DNA from: Amborella trichopoda
Lineage: Eukaryota; Streptophyta; Magnoliopsida; Amborellales; Amborellaceae
Direction: 5' to 3'
Assembly (NCBI RefSeq): GCF_000471905.2
Contig: NW_006499436.1
Coordinates: 1,033,443 to 1,097,442, forward strand
DNA: 64,000 bases
The position numbers were made by a program, and so were the translations under genes. The notes under the pieces are model-generated. The model was not told where the DNA came from. It ran no database searches and was given only the letters and a program-made list of their open reading frames with translations. Shown piece by piece: positions 24,201-34,330 of this stretch (position 1 is its first letter; each line of letters opens with the position of its first letter).

Positions 24201-27200
24201 TTTTTTAGAATTTCTTTACATTTATTGACCTCATCTGGACCGCATCGAGCCACATCGCTGCATTGGCCCCCCACCGCATCAGGGTCGCATCCTGCATTTT
24301 AAAACACTGTTATCCTCAATGGATTTTTCTCTTGTTTGGTGAGGGGGAAAGAAGAACAGCAGCCCAAAGCAAACAGGGTTGGGGAATGGAACACTCTCTA
24401 AAACACAGCAAAGTAGACATCCTTCCACTCACAAAGCTGCAGAATTTTACCATCCTCATTCCAGAATGGAATTTTATAGCCCCTTTTATTTCTCTCTTGT
24501 CCAATGCTTTACAGCAGACACCCTAAGTATACTGATTTTTGTAGAGATAAAAGAACCCTCTGCCCTGCCAGTTTTCAGAGTGAGAAACCCCAAAACCTTG
24601 AACTTTCTCTAGAGAGATGAGAGCCCCCAGAATCTCTGGTCTGCAAAGAGTCGAAAACCCCTAAAATCTCTGACTTTACTCTGGTATGGAAAGCAATGGA
24701 AGGAGCAAAAGCAGCAAGGAGTCCTGGGTTTTCACATACCTGCTGCTGATGTCTTGGGCTTGGCTTCCTTTCTCCTATCAACACCAGATTCAATCATTGC
24801 AATCAAGGAATGGGTTTCCTGTCTACTTTTGGTTGATAAGGAAGAAAGGGTCCAGCAGGGGCAAGAAGAAGGGATTGTAACAGCAACAAAGGCTCTGGTG
24901 ATGTAAGGAGATATGGTGGCATTATTTGTTTTGAACAAGACGAAAATGAAAGATGAAGAACCAAGGAGGAGAGTGGATCTACGATAGAAGGGGAAAAAAA
25001 AGGGGGAGAGAAGATGTAACAGGAAGCTTGGAGAGGGAGGGTGTCATGAAGAGAGTGAAGGGGGGACCTCCGCAGAAGAAGATTACAGGGGTTGGGAGGG
25101 CCAGCTGGAGGCAACTTGCCTTGACTCAGCGAGCCAACCCTCACCGAGGTGATTTGCACCAGACCAGGTCCGAGTCTGAACCCAATCGGAGTTTCCAAAC
25201 ACTCATCCAGCCAATTAATATCAAAATACTTATCCAATTGCACCATTCAAATAATGCATGGATAGAGATGGGAAAGGGAACTGAAATATACGACTTATCA
25301 CCAGCTCCAATCTCTTCACTTGATAGATATACTAATTATAAATTATCCATGAGATTATTGTCTTCACTAATAAATTGTTTCTCTATATGAATCCAAATTG
25401 GAGATAAATTACAACTTTTCTATTAAAAAATCAATCTACAATGAAAAATAGAGATAAATAAAAGGCTTTTCCCTAATACAAAGTTGCTGTACTGTCAGCT
25501 TCACATGATATTTAAGGTTTCTAAAGCAATGTTATTAAAGCCACGATTTCGTACCCAAATGGTCATAGCCCTTGGGTGCTCTAGCTGGCCCCATAGGTTG
25601 TCCAGGGAGCAGAAAAAGACCTAAGCCTCCTAAACCTAGTTGCACAGCAGCCCGCTGGCTTATCATGCCAGTAACTGACAAATACAGGGTGGTCATTAAG
25701 GAATTTTCAATTTGAGATATGTCAGGGATATATGAGGTGGACTTTGACCCCAGATTCATTCATTAGGTGCAAATGAGTCGCCACCAACCAAATAACCAGA
25801 AATGATGAAATTTTGAGTGGTTTAACGTGTTTTTTTGTCATGGTGTATTTCATGGTGCAAAAAGAGCAATCAGAAACGAGAGATCCAAGACCGATTTTGC
25901 AACAATAACTTGACGAGCTAGTCAATGGATTAAGAAGGAAACTCCCTCAATCACCGTCAAGGAAGGGAAAGTAATAAGGGTCTTTCCAGCCCTCAACACT
26001 CCACTACACCAAGTAGGGCTGTGCCAATATCTAGTTGGCGGAATTGTCTACTACACCAAGCAGGAGAAAAGGGATTTCCTTTCATAAATACAGACATCAT
26101 CGTCCAAGTAAACCAAAAGAAGATCCAGCAAATCTTAGACAAAAATGACTAAATTGCTCTTACAGTAAGATAGAAATTGCCATACTACCATTGCTCCCAA
26201 TTTCATACGCACAAATTTCCCTTGGATGTACCCTACACTCAATCGAATTCCTTGATCTAAGTCTCTACGCATGCAGCTGAATTCCCATGCATTAGAACTT
26301 TCCACTTTGACCAAGAGTTCCCACTCATTCACCACTCATTCACCACTTTGAAACTCCACACCATAATCCCTTTGACTCGGGGGAATTCCACCCTATCTTC
26401 TCTATCGACTTCTTTACATGAAATAACATTTTAACCCTTAACAATAGGTTACCCACACACAAAAAAAAGAAACAAAAAAATAAAAAAATCCCAACATGGC
26501 CAAGTTCACAAATAAGAAATTCCAAACTGGTACTTAATTCAAACTCGAATGAAATTCGACCCCCCTAGATTTAATTTACATTACACAGTTTCAACTTCCA
26601 AATAAGTAGCTTTTAAATAAGTGACAGTTTAAGTGTCAGCCCTAGATTTAATTTACATTACACAGTTTCAACGTCCAAATAAGTAGCTTTTAAATAAGTG
26701 ACAGTTTAAGTGTCAGAATTTCTATTCAATTTTAAATTTTTATTAACTAGGAAGTTTTGAAATTTCCATAGTAGAAGAGATATTGATTATTTGTGTGAAC
26801 TAAGAATAACCTATAGATTTTGTTTCTATGACTATAACAATTCAGCAATTTGAAATGAATAATAACTTCAAAAGGAGAATGTCTCTAGTTAGAGATGTTC
26901 CGGGTGGTGGGTGCCTCATCGTGACGTCTAGAACTCCATTCTCACCAGGTCCAAGTTGACAGTCCCAAAAAAAATACCAACCATAACATGATCTGAACCG
27001 ATAGTCCGGCTGGTCAGAGGAGGATGAAACCTTCACTTTATGGTCTGGACTGAGAATCCATCCAGTTTGATAAGGTTGGGAACCTCACAAAGTTGAACAT
27101 CTGGCCCGTTATGTTAACTTCGACAGCAAGAGAATAAGAAAATTGAGAACCAAAAAAGTAAATTCCAGCGGAAATGTTTATAAGAAGAAGTTGAAGGTGA

Positions 27201-30200
27201 GCTTTGTCCCAGATTGTAAATGCCAATATCTTTGAATTGGTCAAAGCTTAAGATGTTCATAACTCCATGGTAGAATCACTCAGGCAAAAGAATCTTCAAT
27301 ATGTATAAAAAAAGCTATCAGACATGCCCTCAATACAGTTCATGTAGCAAGAAACAATAAGAAAAACCAAACATCGCTACAGTAAGAAGACACATACCTT
27401 GTCCACAGAAGTTGACTCTGACGAGAGGTCTTGTGCAATGACACGCATCAAAATATCTTTTGAACTGCCAAAATCACATCACAATCAAATACTAAATTCA
27501 GGCTTCAAAAATAACTACAGAACCATGGTCAGTATATCCAAAAAAACTCCAAAGATGTAAACAGAGCCATAATTCAGAAGATGCGCACGTAAGGATTCCC
27601 AGTGGCTTATTCCCATCTGTTATTATTGCCGAATTTACTCGAAGTTCAAGCATCTTCTTTGTGGTTGTTAACACCGAATCTGTTGGTGAGACTATGGCTA
27701 CTCTGAAAAAAGCCACCAGGCTCAGTCAACCAGAGGGGCATTAAGCTAGCATATAATTCATCCACATGAAAATTGGGATTCAACTACAGTTGTTTTAAGG
27801 GACAAGAAAATGAGAAAGAAAAGGCCCAAATAAGGATATTACCTACTTTGTATTGTCACTAATGATTGTAGCCACATTGGGCCTAAACATTCTCTCCCGA
27901 AGAGTATCAATAAAGGTATTAGAACCTGCCAGTTAACAAGAAAAAGGCAGATGATTATCACCAATTGCATTCTTTAGTAGCACTAACAAATAAAATGGGT
28001 GTTCCAGATACAAGCTGAGGGGCTAATGTCTAATAAAGAAGTACAAGAGTGCTGTGAAATCACAAAGGGGATAAACATCTATGGGAGTTAAAGAGATCTA
28101 ATAGACAATTTTTCCATCATTAATTGTGAAGAAAGCAACGGTTTTGAAAGAAGGAAAGAACCCACTACAATTCTACTATATCAAAAGGATAAACACTAAT
28201 CATAGAAAAAAATGTTCAACCAAAATGCTTTCCACCAACCAGACACATTAGTACCCCATTGTCTTTCCACTCCTTCAACTGCTTTTGCAATGGCTTTACC
28301 CTTCTCTGCAGCCCTCTCCATTCGAGCAATAGCATCGTAGAGACATTTTGTAATGTCAAGTAAAGCAATCACTTCACCTTTCTCCACAACAGGCAAATGT
28401 CTGAACCTTCCTGCAAAGAATATTCTGTAATTGAGAATTCATGGATTTGAAATTTCAAACAATCTTTATATATTCAACATGCACCCAAAAATTCCACAAA
28501 CTTTTCAGGATTACAAATAACTCTTTACAAACCATGAACCATCTTTTGCAATGCTTCAACTGCAAGAGTATCTGATAAAACAAAGACCGGGTTCCTTGTC
28601 ATAACTTTAGAGACAGGTGTATCCTCAAGCTTCAATTCCTGAGCAATGACCCTTGTTGCTATATCCTACCATCAAGGAGAAAAAAAAGAGTCTTCAGATA
28701 AAATATGTGAAGAACATTGTAATAAGAATTACGAACCAGCATAAGAAAGACTTCTACAAACCTTATCAGTTATGATACCACAGAGTAAAGCATTTGAGTC
28801 GGTTAACAGTGCAGCATCAACTCTACGAGAAGCCATTCGACGGCAGGCTTCATAAACAGTTGTACTGTCAGGAATTGTCAAAGCCTTCGACAATTTCAAG
28901 CGCTCTACGGTTCTTTCCCCTGACATTCTGCTCAACAAGATGAAATAGAGACAAATTATAAGGTTTGATGGACCAAAGTAATGAGAAAGGAACTCCTAAA
29001 CACTAAACTTTTGCAACTCATTTATGCAGAGAAAAAAGGTGAATGAAAGCATTCAGAAAATGAAAGCATTCTGAAAAGGGAGAGCCAAGTACTTAATTTT
29101 TCCATTGGTTATCTAAAACTCAAGATAGTGGATCGCCCAATTTTCTGATTCAACAGACAGAATGCTCAACATATGGTTTCAATGGGACTGATCTTTTATA
29201 TTAACTAGGTATGTTGAAACTAGAATTTTTTAAGAGTCTAATTTACTTCTATGATTAGTTTATTCTAAAAAATGCTCGAGTATACTTCTCTCTTTCACTT
29301 GCTTGCTGACCAATGCAACCTTAGCTGTCACATAAACATAGTTTGAAAAATAGGAAGTCAACTCATTCTTGCCTTATTGGCATAAAGAAGTTAGGCATGC
29401 TGTTATCTTGATGTGACAAAATAAGACATAATTCTAAAGCAGCTGACGACCTAACCACCCCTGAATTCAAAATAGGCAAATTTTAAGGAAGTGACAAAAG
29501 TAAGCAGATCCAAAACATTTATTTTATCCACCTTGTTGGGTTTAGTGATAGCTAAATCACCATACCCATGTTTTATTCTAAAGATTAGGGTATTATGGGA
29601 AATAGAAAATTGACTTTCTTGGAAAGAAAGAAAGTGATATCTTTATAAGAGAGTAAAGGAGGACATAATACCCATCCTTTGAGGGTCACCCCTTTAGGGT
29701 TTATGGGAATGGATCTCCAATATGGAGATGGGTCTTCAAGAGAGAGACATGGCCTCTGAGAGAGGAGCGGTATTCCTATGAGTTTTGAGTTGGTTAACTT
29801 TCATTTCTAGAGAGAGAAAATCTCCACGTTGCTCTCGAGGTTATCTTTTCGGTAGCGGTATTACGGTGGAAAAGAGGATATTGATCGACGGTGTTGCTCG
29901 ATCGGGAGAGCGGGTTTAGAAGGGAAGATTGGTGATGGTCTTTTACCGATGTTTAGAGGGAGATATACCTCTTTTAACCCAAAACTATAATCTTCATTGT
30001 GATAGTGGATTTCTAGTTGTCGAGGTCATGGATGTAGCCCTACGGGGTGAACCACATAAATCTTGTGTTGTTGTGGTGTACCTTTTTTGTGTTTGCTTTA
30101 TTTCTCGCACTCGATTTCTAGTTGTATTCATTTACTGTGCATTTAGCCAATCATGTACACGATCTTGGGTGGGATCCTGGTGTTTGGGATTCCCGGTTCT

Positions 30201-33200
30201 GCAAGCTAAACGGTTCCTGAGATCCCTGCAATTGGTATCAGAGCACAAGGTGTGTACAAGGCTAAGGTTTATATTAAGAAAAAGTGGAATGACGAAGTTT
30301 TATGGATACATGGTTTGAGGTGGAGAAATATGAAGGCAAATTGTTTGTGAAAATTCCACAATGGAGGCAAGTGAGAAGAAATGAAGAAATATCCATGGTT
30401 TGAGATGGAGATATATGAATGCAAAGTGTTTGTGAAAATTCTACAATGGAGGCAAGTATGAAGAAATCAAGAAATCTATTCAATGGAGGTTGTCAAGGCA
30501 ATTATGGTGATTTTGCTATCAAGGTGGAGATTTTTGGGTTTGGTGATAGCTAAATCACCATACCCATGTTTCTTCTAGAGATTAGGGTATTATGGGAAAT
30601 AGAAAATTGACTTTCTTGAGAAGCAAGAAAGTGATATCTTTATAAGAGAGTAAAGGAGGACATAATACCCATCCTTTAAGGGTCACCCCTTTGGGGGTTA
30701 TGGGAATGGATCTCCGATATAGAGATGGGTCTCCAAGAGAGAGACATGGCCTCTGAGATAGGGTCGGTATTCCTATGAGTATTGGGTTGGTTAACTTCCA
30801 CTTCTAGAGAGATAAAATCTCTACGTTGCTCTCGAGGTTATTTTTCTAGTAGCGGTATTGCGGTAGGAAAGAGGATGTTGATCGACGGTGTTGCTCGGTC
30901 GGGAGAACGGGTTTAGAAGGGAAGATCGGTGATGATCTTTTATCGATATTTAGAGAGAGGTCTATCTCTTTTAACTCAAAACTGTAATCTTCATTGTGAT
31001 AATGGATTTCTAGTTGCCGAGGCCGTGGATGTAGCCCTACGGGGTGAACCACGTAAATCTTGTATTGTTGTGGTGTGCCTTTTTTTTGTTTTTGCTTTAT
31101 TTCTCGTATTCGATTTATAGTTGTATTCATCTACTTCACATTTAGTCCATCATGTACACGATCTTGGGTGGGACCCAGTGTTTGGATTCCTGGTTCCGCA
31201 AACTAAGGGGTTCCCAAGATCCCTACCATTGATAAGTTTGGCACGAGCAAGGCAAAGCTAGTGACGACTCTATTAGCTTCTCATTTCAAGTTGTCTTCCA
31301 AGCAAAGTCCGAAGACCGTGGATAAAAAAAAGAATATGACTAAGGTACCGTACGTAAGTGTTGTGGGAAGCCTTATATTTGCCATGGTGTGTACTAGCAT
31401 ATTCGGTTGGTCTCTTGAGTCGCTTTATAGCAAATCCCGGAAAAGCTCATTGGGAAGGTGCAAAATGGGTGCTTCGTTATTTGAGAGGCGCGAGTGATTA
31501 TGCCATGACATTTAGCAAAGGCTCGAGGGCACATTCAAGACTATGTTGATGCAAATTATGCCGGTGATCTTGATAGAGGAAGATCAATACCGGCTATGTT
31601 TTCAAGTTTGAAAATGGACCCGTAAGTTGGATGTCTAAGCTTCAATCAACGGTGGCATTGTCCAGCACCGAGGCGGAATACATGGCTGCAACCGAAGCAA
31701 GCAAAGAAGCGGTTTGGCTTCAAGCCCTTATGGGAGAATTGGATATTAATTCTAAGCCCATGGAAATACTTTGTGATAATATGAGTGCCATTAATTTGGC
31801 TAAGAATCCCGTTGATCACAAGAGGACGAAGCACATACTAGTTCGATACCATTATGTTCAACAAGTTATTGAAGATGGTTTGGTTTGTTTAGTGAAAGTT
31901 GGAACCAAGGAAAATGTGGCGGATATGCTCACGAAGACAGTTCCAGAAGAGAAGTTGGAATGAAGCCTAATTTCTCTAGGCTTCATGAAGAAGTAAAAAA
32001 GGGATTATCTGCAAGGCAAGTATGTGATTTACTATTAAAGTGGAGACTGTTGAATGGTGATAGAAAAATCACTCTTTTGGATGCTTTTGTCTTTTACCAT
32101 TTGTTTGGGGGCTTTTTGGTCACTACAATTAGGTGGCTTGTAAAAAAGCCAAAATAAATGGGTTTTTTGATGGATACGATTCTTCTTGGTTTTAAACTCC
32201 ACTCCCTTTCTAGAAAAGTGGCTAGGATTCTTTGGGTTGTGTTGAGAAAGGGAAGGAGGTGAAGAAGAATTTTCTTGTCCTATTTTTGGGAGAAATGGTA
32301 TGAGCTTGTGTTGCTCTTGTTCTTGGGTCATCCGAAGGGAAGCGTGGTAAATCGTGTTTTTGGGTGATCACAAGGAAGGTATTCTTGGTGATGTTTTTTC
32401 ATCAATTTTTCTCCTTTTGAGGTAATACTGTATCCCCTGTAAATTTCTCTTTTGATAGTGGAATACTTGTCTGCTTGCCATGGACGTAGCCCTACGGGGT
32501 GAACCACGCTAAATTGGTGTTGTGGTTTGTCTCTCTAATTTTCTCTCATGACTATGTTTTCCATCTCTAATTTATTTTATTAAATTGTTGTACACGATCC
32601 TTGAGCTTATTATTGGATTATCGATTTTACATATTTGTTATTCAATATGTGATATTCGGTGATCGGCTAAATTGGGGTTTCTGGTATTCGGATCTTCAAC
32701 AAACCTGCATGAATATTATCTTTTTCGTTCATAAATTTCAGTTTTCAAGTTGCATCAACATGTATTTTGCAGTTCTTAAATTAAGTTTTAGTCTTCTTTT
32801 TTTTCCCACTCTTTTCTATAGTTTTGTTGTGCAATACTTGAGACAGATATCTTGTAATAATTAACAGTGTACGCTAATGAACCATATAGACCATAATAAA
32901 TTGCACAAATTAAAATTGGAGCCAGGCCATTGAATCAACAACGAGGAAATTGATAATTAAATATACCAAAAAGTGTTTGTTCATTACATAAAATCAACAA
33001 ATACATCAATTCTAGTGCACGAATGTGTCAATCATAAGTTGGTGGAATCAAATTAATAAGAAAACTTATCCTCGGTTTTGCATTTGCTAGAACCTCCACT
33101 TTGTAAGAACCAGAATTTTGGATTCCACAAAATTAAAATGTCTCTTAAGAAACCGAAATGAGAAATAACCTGCTAATCTGAAAGTTGAAATGAACATCTC

Positions 33201-33611
33201 ATATGGAAATCAGGCTTCCAAAGAAAATACTAAAAGAAAATGGATGCCACCAAATGAGAAGAAGAAAAACACAACAACAAAAAAAAGAAGCAAATTATAT
33301 GAAACTACAAAACTAGTGATGAATACCATCAAGCTTGCACAAAAATAAAGTAGATACTATCAATTTGCAAAAGAAAATAAGACTTCCAAGAATGAAATGA
33401 AGCACTATCAAACTTAAGAAATTAAATGGATGATAAAGTCCCACCAGAAAAACAAAAAAGAAACTACAGAGAAAAAGATAATATAGACATACGGAGAACG
33501 AAATGAACCAGATAATCGACCATCATCTGGTGATTTCTTCTTTGATAAACTGTAGACAGGCTTCTGGTTCAACGTAATGTTTTTCCGACCCGAACCACCT
33601 GTTTCTTCCAT
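15207..33611 (-). CDS. CBSCBSPB: CBS domain-containing, PB1 domain-containing protein (CBSCBSPB family)
   Basis: Exons on the minus strand, in coding order: 33611-33493, 28927-28762, 28665-28533, 28410-28240, 27925-27847, 27702-27589, 27464-27398, 18543-18438, 18351-18293, 17881-17772, 17356-17223, 17092-17007, 16912-16823, 15383-15207. All introns have GT...AG ends and the joined frame is 1,611 nt, or 536 residues, close to Arabidopsis CBSCBSPB proteins. Four CBS motifs lie at about residues 53-105, 113-173, 222-283 and 284-345; recognisable pieces are CRRMASRRVDAALLTD and GKFLHLPVVDKG. A PB1 domain follows at about 395-480 (FKLEDKKGRMHRF; YEDEERDKVLLATDSDL). A hydrophobic segment near the C-terminus (AAGAALVAGLGVMAYL) predicts a tail anchor. 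CBS pairs usually bind adenosyl nucleotides and PB1 mediates pairing; partners are unknown. No exon carries a stop or frameshift, so the gene looks functional despite large repeat-filled introns. Confidence 0.93.
15384..16822 (-). other. Intron 13 of the CBS-PB1 gene
   Basis: The intron is bounded by AAG|GTAAAA and TTTGCAG|GG on the minus strand. I saw no recognisable element in it. Confidence 0.7.
18858..19410 (+). mobile_element. RTE-type LINE remnant in intron 7
   Basis: Broken frames on the plus strand read LAMLYGTECWAVKK, then MAEMRMLR and NGKTRKDRNWNEYN. These correspond to the C-terminal RT region of plant RTE elements, interrupted by several stops. The 3' end is GATGATGAAGATGAT followed by a (CA)n tract. 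The piece at 7800-8295 is homologous and also truncated at the 5' side. Confidence 0.7.
19413..19451. repeat. Palindromic microsatellite (CA)n-TAG-(TG)n
   Basis: A run of CA repeats is followed, after the three-base pivot TAG, by a run of TG repeats. The 39-bp tract can therefore fold as a near-perfect hairpin. It directly follows the GAT-rich tail of the RTE remnant. Confidence 0.8.
19543..19778. mobile_element. MITE family 2, copy D
   Basis: A roughly 236-bp unit has inverted ends around CCTGTTACCTTTGATA and AAAAGGTAACATTG. Internal words (TTACAATCACCCATAGGCATC; CCAATTTTACATCTAACG) are shared with the copies at 36751 and 37869. Ends are diverged and target duplication is not resolved. Confidence 0.5.
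20561..20830. repeat. 203-bp tandem duplication of the hAT 5' end plus its flank
   Basis: The unit contains host flank (CTCTCTCTCCCTTTTAATGG to TTATCTTC) and the first roughly 138 bp of the hAT element (CAGTGTTTTAAAATGCGGC onward). It starts once at 20628 and again at 20831, exactly 203 bp apart. The outer copy has no matching 3' end, so it is an extra terminus created by duplication after insertion. Confidence 0.85.
20831..24309 (+). mobile_element. Full-size hAT DNA transposon, inactive, in intron 7
   Basis: The element is 3,479 bp with 16-bp perfect inverted ends, CAGTGTTTTAAAATGC and GCATTTTAAAACACTG. Flanks are TTATCTTC at 20823-20830 and TTATCCTC at 24310-24317, an 8-bp duplication with one mismatch, diagnostic of hAT. 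GC-rich subterminal DNA is full of CGCATC/GATGCG words. It carries a broken transposase gene at 21340-23840 on the strand opposite to the host gene. A non-autonomous relative is at 58552-61935. Confidence 0.9.
21340..23840 (+). pseudogene. hAT-family transposase (BED, DUF659, hAT dimerisation), broken
   Basis: Frames in order are: a start at 21340 (MSSSQYSSNKDP); a BED-type zinc finger at 21421-21520 (CRLC...FRQKEHLA...C); a DUF659 block at 21852-22470 (TIMCDGWSDG; ITDNDANYAATGHFL; CAAHCVN); and the C-terminal hATC region at 23195-23310 (WWALY, then CERNWSAFEH). That region continues through a likely intron (GTAAGT at 23311, CAG near 23408) into KKRNRLEQKKLND. The C-terminus is acidic. Breaks: TGA where tryptophan is expected just before the zinc finger, a 20-N gap at 21655-21674, a frameshift near 22450, TGA at 22828 and another in-frame TGA near 23213. 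The transposase cannot be made intact from this copy. Confidence 0.88.
26563..26716. repeat. 77-bp tandem duplication in intron 7
   Basis: Two 77-bp units at 26563-26639 and 26640-26716 differ by only about one base. The near-identity indicates a recent event. Confidence 0.9.
29534..30230 (+). repeat. LTR1 of the copia composite
   Basis: A 697-bp long terminal repeat begins TGTTGGGTTTAGTG and ends GATCCCTGCA, immediately before the primer-binding site complementary to initiator methionine tRNA. It matches LTR2 along its full length with scattered substitutions. Confidence 0.8.
30532..31228 (+). repeat. LTR2 of the copia composite
   Basis: A 697-bp repeat homologous to LTR1, preceded by a polypurine tract. 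Its first base pair has changed (TTTTGGG instead of TGTTGGG) and its end reads GATCCCTACCA. Confidence 0.8.
31229..32040 (+). pseudogene. Ty1/copia polyprotein remnant (end of RT, RNase H)
   Basis: The frames encode typical copia words: AHWEGAKWVLRYLRGASDYA, then YVDANYAGDLDRGRS, then WMSKLQSTVALSSTEAEYMA with the RNase H acidic residues, then VDHKRTKHI and ENVADMLTKTVP. At least two frameshifts (near 31435 and 31545) separate the pieces. Integrase and most of reverse transcriptase are absent. Confidence 0.88.
32048..32701 (+). repeat. LTR3 of the copia composite
   Basis: A 654-bp LTR with perfect inverted ends TGTTGAA and TTCAACA, preceded by a polypurine tract. It belongs to a subfamily different from LTR1 and LTR2 but shares short blocks with them. 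Confidence 0.7.
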
Positions 33612-34330
33612 TTTCAAATCCTCAAAGAAAAAAGCAACTCTAAACTATCATTAGAAGAACCCACCAAAAGTTCCAGATAACTTCAGCAATTCTACCAAAT
33701 TCGCAGCTTATCTCAGAAACTTCAATAAAATATCTTCTTCAAAAAAGTTCTAGGTTTAGATGGCCAAATATGCTTGTTTCCCAAAATCAATCAAATTTCA
33801 ACAAAAAAAAGCCCTAAAAATGGCATATTAGCTCAGCATTCAATGAAAACTCGCCAGAAAATCTCCTTTAAGAGTTAATACAGCGATAGTATCCAGAAAC
33901 CGCAGAATAATCGCCGAAGCTCAGATAGAGGGCCAAAAAAATCAGTAGAGAGTTGCGGATGATCACATAATTGGGTCAAAACCGGTCTAAATCCCACCTG
34001 AAAAACTCACTGATATCGGGAATTGACGTTTTAGGAGAACCCTTAGCAATTCCAAAGGAAAAAAATCGACGGGAACTACAGATTGAATCAAAATTGCAGC
34101 CCAAATTTGGCCGGAATTTGGTCGGAAAGTGAGAATTCGGGTTGGGACGTGAATGGCTTTTTTTCCGGCAAGGCCCTAGGGAAATTCAATCCCGCCGGCC
34201 CATTTTCCTGGACCTGGTGCATTCATCCGAGTCATTACTTAAAACGATGGCCACTAAGATTTTGACACGTTGACGTTTTTGACGCCCATCAATTTTTGAC
34301 CGAGCTCCAACTTTAAAGGGCATGCTCCCC
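33612..34330 (-). promoter_or_regulatory. Probable 5' UTR and promoter region of the CBS-PB1 gene
   Basis: DNA just upstream of the ATG at 33611 is mixed-sequence leader-like DNA. It becomes more GC-rich around 34100-34340, with CCCTAGGG, TTCCGGCAAG and CACGCGCCG words, as is common for plant housekeeping promoters. No TATA box is convincing and the transcription start is not defined. The reading frame has no ATG between 33611 and the preceding stop on this strand, which supports the chosen start. Confidence 0.4.

Larger units (their letters stand above)
18544..27397 (-). other. Giant intron 7 of the CBS-PB1 gene (8.85 kb)
   Basis: The donor is AAG|GTATGTG at 27397 and the acceptor is TATCCAG|GTC at 18544. 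The intron separates the third CBS motif from the fourth. It holds an RTE remnant (18858-19410), a palindromic microsatellite (19413-19451), a family-2 MITE (19543-19778), a full-size hAT element (20831-24309) and a 77-bp tandem repeat (26563-26716). The stretch 24318-26560 holds ordinary intron DNA with no recognised feature. Confidence 0.85.
29534..32701 (+). mobile_element. Ty1/copia composite with three LTRs
   Basis: The order is LTR1 (29534-30230), primer-binding site ATTGGTATCAGAGC at 30231, about 300 bp of internal DNA, polypurine tract AAGGTGGAGA near 30521, LTR2 (30532-31228), a copia RNase H remnant (31229-32040), polypurine AAGTGGAGAC and LTR3 (32048-32701). LTR3 has clean TGTTGAA...TTCAACA ends. 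The bases outside the whole assembly are CACCT (29529-29533) and AACCT (32702-32706), four of five identical. LTR1 and LTR2 are close relatives; LTR3 shares only blocks such as GTAGCCCTACGGGGTGAACC. This fits one insertion later rearranged by recombination with a related element. Confidence 0.75.
28928..33492 (-). other. Intron 1 of the CBS-PB1 gene (4.6 kb)
   Basis: The donor is CTCC|GTATGT at 33492 and the acceptor is GAGCAG|AATG at 28928. Its centre is occupied by the antisense Ty1/copia composite at 29534-32701. The remaining 32702-33492 and 28928-29533 look like ordinary intron. Confidence 0.85.
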
